A stretch of 42,847 bases of DNA from positions 1 to 42,847 of the forward strand of contig JAUSGZ010000016.1 of NCBI GenBank assembly GCA_030648715.1, read 5' to 3'. The stretch comes from a bacterium. GTDB lineage: Bacteria > Patescibacteriota > Patescibacteriia > Buchananbacterales > GWA2-38-13. Below the pieces are notes generated by a model. That model did no database searches, had not been told where the DNA came from, and saw only the letters and a program-made list of their open reading frames with translations. The translations under genes and the position numbers were made by a program. Every line of letters begins with the position of its first letter. The first letter of the stretch is position 1. Positions 1 through 7,922 of the stretch are shown piece by piece.

Positions 1-2
1 AC

Positions 3-278
3 TTTTCCGTTATTCTCACGATCGCCGATATCAAACGATTGAAACCAGACCCCGAAATTTACCTCCTGGCCGCGGACCGGTTGAACGTACAGCCGACTGA
101 CTGTGTTGTCATCGAAGACTCACGGGACGGCGTCGGGGCGGCGAAGAACGCCGGGATGTATTGTATTGCCATTCGCCACCCCTACACACCGTCCGGACAC
201 CTCGACCGGGCCGACCGCATCGTCGAGCGTTTCACGGAACTGACCCCGACGCTGATCGCTGGCGCACTCTCACGATAA
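3..278 (+). CDS. HAD-superfamily hydrolase (beta-phosphoglucomutase-like), C-terminal part, truncated by window start
   Basis: Frame open from base 3: KPDPEIYLLAADRLNVQPTDCVVIEDSRDGVGAAKNAGM matches HAD motifs III/IV (KPxP, VIEDS..G..AA..AGM). Confidence 0.85.
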   Translation, partial: FSVILTIADIKRLKPDPEIYLLAADRLNVQPTDCVVIEDSRDGVGAAKNAGMYCIAIRHPYTPSGHLDRADRIVERFTELTPTLIAGALSR

Positions 279-309
279 AAAGAAACGGGCCGGAGGTTGT
301 CCGACCCGT
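276..309 (-). terminator. Intrinsic terminator between convergent genes
   Basis: acgggccgga-ggttg-tccgacccgt stem; on the minus strand followed by ttctttttat. Confidence 0.6.
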
Positions 310-336
310 GTTATCTGGTTGTGGGAATGTGCGAGG

Positions 337-1059
337 CTACTCGAGTTCCGACGGGATGCCGTCATCCGCGAGCGCCGTGTCGACGCTCATGAGTGCCAGC
401 ATCTGCGGGCTGATCTCGCTGTTGTCCACGAAGTGATCGATGGCTGCCCACCGCTTTCGGAAGTACGAAATTTCGAACTCCTGGGTGAGCTTGAACCGCT
501 CGAGCACTTCGGTGCCCTTGCGGTGCCGGTCACGTTCGCGCAGGCGCACGAGGCGCACCGGCGCAGGAGCGTGAACGAACAGCAGACCGTCGATGAGCTC
601 ACGTAGCTCCGGGATGGCGACGCCATCGAACACGATCAGCCGTCGGCGCGACGGGCTCGTGGGCGGGATGATGATCTCGCCGGTGAGTTCGCCGCCATCG
701 GCACGGTTGTAGACGTTCTTCAGGTGAACGCCGTCGCCGTTACGCAGCGTGCGCAGCACGTGCCCGGCACGCTCGAAGTCCCACCAACGGAGTTGGTCGC
801 GACGCAGCACTCCCTCTTTTGGCGAAACCCGATCGCCCTCGGCCAGCCAGAGTTTTCGCTGGCGGCTCGAGAGGATGAAAAAAGCGTCAAGGGGAAGCTC
901 GAAGCTATCGAAACCGAGGTCGTGGGCAGTGGCCACGGCACAGGGACCGATATGCGTGGTCTTGCCCGCGCCGGCCTGACCGGTGATGCCAAGAATGGCG
1001 ACCTGCCGCGACTGGCCGAGACCGTCGATGATCTCACGGAACGGGTTGTGGCTAGACAT
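337..1059 (-). CDS. P-loop NTPase / uridine kinase-like protein
   Basis: MSSHNPFREII...ILGITGQAGAGKTTH Walker A; start trimmed to 1059 because caggaggtgg SD lies just upstream; the 366-aa ORF extends into the overlapping upstream gene. Confidence 0.7.
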   Translation of the reverse strand: MSSHNPFREIIDGLGQSRQVAILGITGQAGAGKTTHIGPCAVATAHDLGFDSFELPLDAFFILSSRQRKLWLAEGDRVSPKEGVLRRDQLRWWDFERAGHVLRTLRNGDGVHLKNVYNRADGGELTGEIIIPPTSPSRRRLIVFDGVAIPELRELIDGLLFVHAPAPVRLVRLRERDRHRKGTEVLERFKLTQEFEISYFRKRWAAIDHFVDNSEISPQMLALMSVDTALADDGIPSELE

Positions 1060-1717
1060 ACGCCACCTCCTGCTGCCAGCTGCTATCCAGCAAACACGCG
1101 CCGTTCGCCAGCAACTCGTCCCGACCATCGGGGAAGATGACGGCTCCGGCGTAGCCGGCAGCGATGGCGGGCGGGCCATCCGAGAACTCGCGATCGCCGA
1201 CCGACAGGCAAACTTCCGGGGGAAGCTCGAGGTGGCGCGCGATGCGTGCGAAGAACTGTGGATCCGGCTTAGACACCGCGAAGGTCTCCGCACCGAACAC
1301 CGGTGCCGTTGGCAGCGCCGCGCGCAATCCAACGCACCGGAGGACGCGCTCCCCCACTGCAGACGGCGAATTCGTGCCGAACGCGATGGTGGAAAAACGC
1401 TCCGCCAGCCGCACGAAGTACGCGCAGATCGCGTCATCGTGGCTCAGCCACTGCTCGGGCTGCCAAGCGCGGCAGCGCAGCTGGTTCCACTCTTCCGGAG
1501 TGACGCCGAACGCGTAGACCGCCTCGGTCAGGGTTGCCGGCCGTCCGACACGATGCGCCAGATCTTGACGCAAAGTACGAAGCCGATCTTCGACCGTCTC
1601 TTTCTTCCAGCCCTTCAGCTGGGCGACCTCGGCGATCTCGCCGCAGCTGCCGGCACTGAAGTAGCCAGAATTAGAGTAGACGGTGTTGTCGATGTCGAGA
1701 ATGACCCCTTGAATCAT
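1052..1717 (-). CDS. HAD-superfamily hydrolase
   Basis: MIQGVILDIDNTVYS (DxDxT motif I), SKPDPQFFARIA, SVGDREFSDGPPAIAAGY (motifs III/IV). Start trimmed to 1717. Confidence 0.8.
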   Translation of the reverse strand: MIQGVILDIDNTVYSNSGYFSAGSCGEIAEVAQLKGWKKETVEDRLRTLRQDLAHRVGRPATLTEAVYAFGVTPEEWNQLRCRAWQPEQWLSHDDAICAYFVRLAERFSTIAFGTNSPSAVGERVLRCVGLRAALPTAPVFGAETFAVSKPDPQFFARIARHLELPPEVCLSVGDREFSDGPPAIAAGYAGAVIFPDGRDELLANGACLLDSSWQQEVAYV

Positions 1718-2008
1718 GGGCGGGGTCGGCCCATTTTTTCTTTTGACGTACACCTTAGGCACGACACTCTCTCCTCTCGCTGGATGTCCAACCACTAGGA
1801 AAACGACGAACACTCCGTACGCAACTGATGTTGCCTCCTTTGCTTGCTGCACCACCAAGCGGGTTATATGGCCTGCTGAATTTCCTCAGAAAACCCTACG
1901 GGAAGCCCCAGGGCATGCCACGTCAAAACGTGGGTTGATTTGTCAAAGACCGAACTGAAGGAGCACAGCGCAAGCCGCCGGCATGACCCGATGGCCTGCG
2001 CCCTACTC

Positions 2009-2039
2009 CAAAAAAACTTTGCGCTCCCTGCGCAAAGTT
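2009..2039 (-). terminator. Intrinsic terminator downstream of nucleotidyltransferase gene
   Basis: Minus strand: aactttgcgc-aggga-gcgcaaagtt followed by T tract; 10-bp perfect stem. Confidence 0.75.
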
Positions 2040-2217
2040 ACAAACCTCTTGAAGAACCTTTACCGGCCGAGAAGAAATTGAAAACTCCTGCTCCGCGAAC
2101 TATCGACAACGCCTGGATTTTCGCTTTGATGAAACGATTTTTTGCCATAGCCGACATACAGTGAAATCATCATACTTCATCATACAGTATTGTCAAGCTT
2201 TGCTATCCACACCGGAT

Positions 2218-3069
2218 CTAAACGGACGGCGACCCCTTCCCCCACTCCTTGACGGCCTGTTCGTAGATCTCCGGGGTGCCGACGTCAAACCATTTCCCCT
2301 CGAATGGAAAGCCGAAGAACCGGCCGGTCGCCGCCAGCTTCGGGAACACGTCGGATTCCAGCGATTTATCCTTGGGCGTGATGACCTCGAAAATAGCAGG
2401 GTCGAATACGTAGACGCCGGCGTTGATGACGTGGGACAATGTCTGCCCCATGGCGGGCTTTTCCTGGAAGCGCAGAATTTTTGACCCGTGCAGGGCAACC
2501 ACCCCCCAGTCGGAGGCCTTCGCGACCGAGGTCAACGCGACCGTCGCGACGCCCTTGTGCGACAAATGGAATTCGGCCAGGTCGCCGAGGTCGATCTCGG
2601 CCAATACGTCGCCATAGTAGCAGAGGAACGGTTCGCTACCGAAGAACTTGCGCGCCTGGCGCACCGGCTGCGCGGTACCGCTCTCGGCGTCGCCTTGGTC
2701 GAGATAGCGAATGGCCACCCCGAACTTGCTGCCGTCGCCGAAGTGCTCTTTAATCTTGGCGCCCAGGCTGCCGATGGAAATGACCAGGTCGCGAATGCCG
2801 TACTGCCGCAGCAGCGCTACGCTGTGCTCGAGCAGCGGCTTGCCGGCCACGGGCAAGAGCCCCTTGGGCAGCTCGTACGTGAACGGCCGCAAGGCCTGGC
2901 CGCGTCCGCCCGCCAGAATGAGTGCGCGCGAAATTCCCGGGCCAAGGCTCTTGGTCAGCAGGTACTCGATGGCGTGCGAACGGTTGCGGATGCGCGAACC
3001 GTCAATGAACTTGTCCAGCTGCTTGACCAGCTCGTTTTTCATCGTGATGGTGAGGCGGAGACGCGACAT
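2218..3069 (-). CDS. Ribbon-helix-helix (CopG/MetJ-like) domain fused to NDP-sugar nucleotidyltransferase
   Basis: N-term MSRLRLTITMKNELVKQLDKFIDGSRIRNRSHAIEYLLTKSL (RHH pattern) followed by RALILAGGRGQALRPFTYELPKGLLPVAGKPLLEHSV (nucleotidyltransferase signature) and DVGTPEIYEQAV. Confidence 0.8.
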   Translation of the reverse strand: MSRLRLTITMKNELVKQLDKFIDGSRIRNRSHAIEYLLTKSLGPGISRALILAGGRGQALRPFTYELPKGLLPVAGKPLLEHSVALLRQYGIRDLVISIGSLGAKIKEHFGDGSKFGVAIRYLDQGDAESGTAQPVRQARKFFGSEPFLCYYGDVLAEIDLGDLAEFHLSHKGVATVALTSVAKASDWGVVALHGSKILRFQEKPAMGQTLSHVINAGVYVFDPAIFEVITPKDKSLESDVFPKLAATGRFFGFPFEGKWFDVGTPEIYEQAVKEWGKGSPSV

Positions 3070-3091
3070 AGGGGAAAAAATGAGTATCCGT

Positions 3092-3120
3092 ATTCTACAC
3101 CCGGCCCCCCGAACGGACAA
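3092..3120 (-). promoter_or_regulatory. Putative sigma70-like promoter of RHH-nucleotidyltransferase
   Basis: Minus strand TTGTCC-N17-TAGAAT about 25-50 nt upstream of the ATG. Confidence 0.45.
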
Positions 3121-3136
3121 GGGGGATAAATGAATT

Positions 3137-3418
3137 ACCGCCCCGCAACCCCGCAGTCGTGGGCAGGTCGGGGCGGTAGCACCCCATCAACCCCAGCACC
3201 AATGGTGCGCCCAAGTTGTACGGTGGAGCGCTGTGCCGTCCAAGGGGAGGGGCTATTCGCCCCGCGCGCTCCACCACGGCTGGACAACGACGAGCGATCA
3301 GCAAGGTTTGGAGGAAGGAGAACGGCACCATTGGTGCGGGGTTATTTTCCGTACCTCTCCATAATTGATCCCGTCCCGTGACCACGGTACGGGTATTCTG
3401 GAGGACGGAAAATAAAAA
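3137..3418. other. Dense cluster of nested inverted repeats (possible structured ncRNA)
   Basis: taccgcccc/ggggcggta; gcaccaatggtgc/gcaccattggtgc (about 19-bp outer stem including acccc/ggggt); ggtggagcgc/gcgctccacc; ttattttccgt/acggaaaataa. Confidence 0.4.
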
Positions 3419-3437
3419 CCCCCGCGGAACGCGGGGG
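3412..3437 (-). terminator. rRNA operon intrinsic terminator
   Basis: Minus strand cccccgcg-ttc-cgcggggg followed by tttttatttt. Confidence 0.85.
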
Positions 3438-3518
3438 AGGAACGCTTGAGGGCACTATTCCCGGCATCGACCTACTGTCGCCCCGAAGGACTATCATCGG
3501 CGCTGAGTAAGGAAAGCT

Positions 3519-3549
3519 TTCCGCCCCGGGCGGATCTGCCGAGGGCAGA
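3519..3549. repeat. Tandem triloop hairpin element in split 5S
   Basis: Minus: TCTGCC-CTC-GGCAGA-TCCGCC-CGG-GGCGGA, inserted in cggcagtt^aagc. Confidence 0.65.
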
Positions 3550-3591
3550 AACTGCCGTGCCTGCCCCACACCTTTACCTTGAGTTCAAAGT

Positions 3592-3702
3592 TCTCGGCAC
3601 CGACCTACTGTCGCCCCGAAGGACTATCATCGGCGCTGAGAGGCTTAACTGCCGTGTTCGGGATGGGAACGGGTGTGACCCTCTCGCCGAAGGCACCGAG
3701 AA
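3592..3702 (-). rRNA. rrf: 5S rRNA (intact copy, 5S-B)
   Basis: Minus: ggtgccttcggcgagagggtcacacccgttcccatcccgaacacggcagttaagcctctcagcgccgatgatagtccttcggggcgacagtaggtcggtgcc; canonical 5S. Confidence 0.93.
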
Positions 3703-3746
3703 CACTGAACTCAAGAAAAAAATGATCGATACGGGATTGAGGATGG

Positions 3747-3781
3747 CCACCGCCGCTGGCGGGGTCCCGCCCGCGGCGGGA
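3747..3781. repeat. Tandem triloop hairpin element (F1, short form) in split 5S
   Basis: Minus: TCCCGCC-GCG-GGCGGGA-CCCCGCC-AGC-GGCGGTGG between cgttc and ccatcc of the 5S-A 5' half. Confidence 0.65.
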
Positions 3782-3987
3782 GAACGGGTGTGACCCTGAC
3801 GAGCAAGACTCCGGGAATACTACCCTCAAACGTTGGTACAGTGAGGTAGACGTCAGCACGATTCTTGTGGTCAAGATGCATCGGCCGATTAGTACCCGTA
3901 GGCTTCACTCCTCGCGGAGCTTCCACCATGGGCCTATCAACCCGCTCATCTCGCGGGGGCCTGTAATGAAATCTAATCTTGGAGACC

Positions 3988-4018
<31 letters not shown>

Positions 4019-4142
4019 GAAACCGAACGTCGCTACCCAGCGATGCCCCGGGTGGGACAACTGGTACACGAGCGGTTCGTCCATCTCGGTCCTCTCGTAC
4101 TAGAGATGGGACTCCTCAAATTTCTACGCCCACGAAGGACAG

Positions 4143-4177
<35 letters not shown>

Positions 4178-4890
4178 GCGCGTGCCGCTTTAATTGGCGA
4201 ACAGCCAAACCCTTGGGAGCTTCTCCACCCCCAGGATGCGACGGGCCGACATCGAGGTGCCGAACCTGGTCGTCGATGTGGACTCTTGGACCAGACTAGC
4301 CTGTTATCCCCGGAGTAGCTTTTATCCGATGAGCTTCCGCCGTCCTATATCGTACGGTCGGATCACTAACTTCCGCTTTCGCGACTGCTCGACGTGTCAG
4401 TCTTGCAGTAAAGCAGGCTTTTGGGTTTGCCCTATCGGCGCGATTTCCATCCGCACCTAGCCTACCTTTGTAAACGCCTCCGTTACTGTTTGGGAGGCAA
4501 CCGCCCCAGTTAAACTACCCACCAGCTACGGTCCCCCGACCGGATTCACGGTCGTAGGTTAGGAGTCGCATCGTCCCAGGGTGGTATCTCATTGGTGACT
4601 CGCCTTGCGGCGAATCTCCCACCTATGCTGAACAGGAACGACGTGACACCAGTAGCAAGCTATAGTAAAGCTTCACGGGGTCTTTTCGTCCTACCGTGGG
4701 TAACCCGCATCTTCACGGGTCTTGCAGTTTCGCCGAGTCCCTCGTTAAGACAGTTCTCAAGTCGTTATGCCATTCGTGCGGGTCGGAACTCACCCGACAA
4801 GGGATTTCGCTCTGTTTGTTACACTCTCTTGCGAGAGGGCGCGGTCATTTCTGCCGCGCGCTGCAAGTCGCCCTGCAGATCGGACTATAT

Positions 4891-4911
4891 CTTTCCGCCC
4901 TGGGCGGATCT
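4891..4911. repeat. Triloop hairpin unit in group I intron P8
   Basis: Minus cagaTCCGCC-CAG-GGCGGAaag; near-identical to the 5S-A element cagaTCCGCC-CGG-GGCGGAaag. Confidence 0.6.
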
Positions 4912-4988
4912 GGCGTATAGTCTCTACGGACTTTCCCACTCGACATATCGAAACTTCGAAATATCGAACTGGGGTTGCCTCGGTGTTG

Positions 4989-5005
4989 TCCCGCCGCTGG
5001 CGGGA
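4989..5005. repeat. Triloop hairpin unit in group I intron
   Basis: TCCCGCC-AGC-GGCGGGA (minus) flanked by ggtgaaca / caacacc. Confidence 0.5.
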
Positions 5006-5938
5006 TGTTCACCGATACAGCCAAATTTTCATTCCTACCTCTCCCTGGCAACGGGAGTTCGGAACGGAGGTCTTTCGCCTCACTAAGGCAGCATATCCAC
5101 CTTAGGACGGTTATAGTTACCGCCGGCGTTCATCAGCGCTTCGGTTCAAGGCTGCCGCTGCCTTGCGGCAGCATGACCTCTCCCCTTAACGTTCTGACCC
5201 TGGCCAGGCATCAGCCCCTATACTTCAGCTTGCGCTTTCGCAGGGACCTGTGTTTTTGGTAAACAGTCGCTTGAGATCGTTCGCTGCGGGTCCGACGAAT
5301 CGGACCAGTCCTTATTGCGAACTTACGAACGCTACATTGCCGAGTTCCTTAACGAAGGTTCTCTCGTACACCTTAGTATGCTCTACCAACCTACCTGTGT
5401 CGGTTTACGGTACGGTTGCACCACGCTTAACTCTAGAGGTTTTTCTTGTCAGCGCGTCGGATTCAGTTGGGTCGGCCGAAGCTTTCCCTTCCGCCAACCG
5501 CCGGAATTCCGCGCGGGGATTTGCCTCCGCGCCATCCAGCAGCCAGCGACGTCCATACCAATAGACGCCAAACCGTTCGAACCGCGTCACCCCATCGAAA
5601 ACGTAGTGCAGTGCTGGAATATTAACCAGCTCATCCATCGGCTACGCCTTTCGGCCTCGCCTTAGGGCCGACTAACCCTGGGTCGATTTGCGGTGCCCAG
5701 GAACCCTTGGGTTTTCGGTGGGCAGGGTTTTCACCTGCCGTTATGCTACTTGTGCCAACATTCTCACTTCCGAGCGCTCCGCCGGCCCTCACGGGTCCGA
5801 CTTCACCGCCCTCGGAACGCTCCTCTACCACCGACGTCTTCCGGAGAAAACGTCGGTCCGTATCTTCGGTACCCTGCTTAGCCCCGTTACATTTTCGGCG
5901 CAACCCAACTTGACCAGTGAGCTGTTACGCTTTCTTTA

Positions 5939-5974
<36 letters not shown>

Positions 5975-7322
5975 GGAGTCGGATCACCGCCTTTCACACT
6001 GAGCAGGAATTTGGGGACCTTAGATTACGGTCTGGGCTGTTTCCCTTTAGACTAAATGGAGCTTAGCCCCCACAGTCTTACTCCCGGACGTTTTCGGCAC
6101 GGTATTCGGAGTTTGATTGGAAGCAGTAGGCTTTCGCCACCTTCTCCCATCCAGTAGCTCTACCCCCGTGCGTACCATCCGAGGCTAGCCCTTAAGCTAT
6201 TTCGAGGAGAACCAGCTATCACCAAGCTCGATTGAAATTTCATCCCTAGCCACAACTCATCCGAACGTTTTGCACAGCGTACCGGTTCGGGCCTCCCCCC
6301 GATGTTACTCGGGGTTCACCCTGGCCATGGCTAGCTCGCCTGGTTTCGGGTCTTGTCGCCGCTGCTGGAACGGCCTATTAAGCCTTGCTTTCACTGCGCC
6401 TGCCCCCTGTCGGGGTTAGACTTGCAACGACGACAAACTCGTTGGCTCATTCTTCAATAGGAACGCCGTCATCCACCTTGCGGCGGACTCCGACTCCTTG
6501 TAAGTAGATGGTTTCAGATACTGTTTCATCGCCCTCACCGGGCTGCTTTTCACCGTTCCCTCACGGTACTGGTTCACTATCGATCGCGGCAGAGTATTTA
6601 GTCTTAGCGCATAGTCACGCCGGATTCCCACAAGATTTCTCGAGTCCCGTGGTACTTAAGAATACTAGCCGTAGAGTTATAACCCCTTTCGCTTACCGGG
6701 CTCTCACCGTCTATGGCCCCCCGTTCCAGGGGAGTTCACCTAGGGAAGTTATACCGACGGATCGGGTCACCCTACCAGAGCATGTCAGCGCTCAACCGCC
6801 AATATCTTGCTACGCCATCGCAACATGTGGACTGACATCCGTTATGCCGCCGACGCGCCCCTTGCGGGACACGCCAACGGTAAAGTTGCGACGGTTTAGA
6901 CTGCTCCCCGTTCGCTCGCCACTACTAGGGGAATCGCGCAATCCACGCAATCAGCCCCCAGGCGTTCAACCCGAAGGCTGGAACGCCGAAAGCTGACCGC
7001 GAAAAATTGCGATAATGTTGTTCTCTTTTCCTCTGGCTACTGAGATGTTTCACTTCGCCAGGTTGTCTTTCCGACACTATAAATTCATGCCGGAATGATC
7101 CTGCTTCACAGGACCGGGTTACCCCATTCGGAGATCTCCGGATCAACGGTTGCTTGCCACCTCCCCGAAGCTTATCGCAGGCTGCTACGTCCTTCATCGT
7201 CTTGCCGTGTCGAGGCATCCACCATCTACCCTTATTCGCACCTTGACCACAAGAATTGCGCCGCTCGCTCCTCGGCGGAGCCGCGGGCATCCTCGTGGTA
7301 CCACTTTCTCTCGAAGATGCTT

Positions 7323-7350
7323 TTGTTACCTCACTGTATGCAGTTGTCAA
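7323..7350 (-). promoter_or_regulatory. Putative promoter of the 23S-5S operon
   Basis: Minus strand TTGACA-N16-TAACAA about 80 nt upstream of the 23S 5' end. Confidence 0.55.
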
Positions 7351-7426
7351 CGACCGGGATTTCCATCCGCAGGAAAATCCGCTGGAACGGACTCGGCCTG
7401 TGAAGAGAAACAACGCTTGGAGGGAC

Positions 7427-7451
7427 TAAAAAAGCCGCAGGTCGTGCGGCT
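7427..7451 (-). terminator. Intrinsic terminator upstream of the 23S promoter
   Basis: Minus agccgca-cgacc-tgcggct followed by tttttt. Confidence 0.75.
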
Positions 7452-7581
7452 GGGGGTCGGGACAGTACAACTGCCTCAGTCGCGTGACGTGATACTGGTT
7501 AATCCCCGGCTACCCATAGGCGAACGCTTAGTTTTGAGTAATTTATGCTGCCTCCCATTATAACGACCCATATCCAGGATG

Positions 7582-7893
7582 TCAAGACAGGGGCGGCAAC
7601 GGGGGTTCACCCTGTTCTTTTTTGGCCTGGTTAAGCTGCTTTTTCGCTCGATCAAGCAGCCTGCCGAGCACGTAGGTTAACACCACGATCAGCACCGTCA
7701 CGACCACGGCATATCCAAACATTGCCCACAGGTTATCTTCAGGCCGGGAGAAAACTCTCTCGAAAAACTTCTTAATAAAATCGTTCCAGGCCAGTGCGGC
7801 CACAATGCCAAAGCCGGTGGTCACCAACTGGCCCATTTTTTCCAGAATTTCGACTTTCAGCGACTTCCTGTCTTGGGAATTTTTTTCCGACAT
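7582..7893 (-). CDS. Small membrane protein (DUF5654-like)
   Basis: MSEKNSQDRKSLKVEILEKMGQLVTTGFGIVAALAWNDFIKKFFERVF...; one or two TM segments. Confidence 0.6.
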   Translation of the reverse strand: MSEKNSQDRKSLKVEILEKMGQLVTTGFGIVAALAWNDFIKKFFERVFSRPEDNLWAMFGYAVVVTVLIVVLTYVLGRLLDRAKKQLNQAKKEQGEPPLPPLS

Positions 7894-7922
7894 ATGGTTG
7901 TGGAATAGAGAGAGAAAACCGA

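Larger units (their letters stand above)
3441..3834 (-). pseudogene. Split second 5S rRNA copy (5S-A): 5' half 3782-3834, 3' half 3441-3508, interrupted by hairpin elements and an intact 5S
   Basis: +3461-3508 repeats the 3' part of 5S-B (cgacctactgtcgccccgaaggactatcatcggcgctgag); +3782-3797 repeats gaacgggtgtgaccct; extended stem aacgtttgagggtagtattcccgg / ccgggaatagtgccctcaagcgtt joins the two outer ends. Confidence 0.7.
4812..5098 (-). other. Group I intron in 23S rRNA (E. coli position about L1931), no ORF
   Basis: Exon junction cctaaggt^...^agcgaaat. Intron ends in G. P1: exon CUAAGGU pairs with internal GCCUUAG, with a U.G pair at the splice site. Conserved R/S-type segments gtagagactata and aagatatagtcc form P7. 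Confidence 0.88.

Noticed and set aside
3186-3345. Possible SRP (4.5S), 6S, tmRNA or RNase P RNA
   Set aside because: Strong pairing but no GGAAGG/AGCAG SRP loop, no tmRNA or RNase P conserved blocks; reported only as an unknown structured region.
5150-5175. ctgccgctgccttgcggcagc and the 4600 ctcgccttgcggcga hairpin as further inserted units
   Set aside because: They occupy known variable 23S helices and have 4-nt loops; cannot be separated from ordinary rRNA structure without an alignment.
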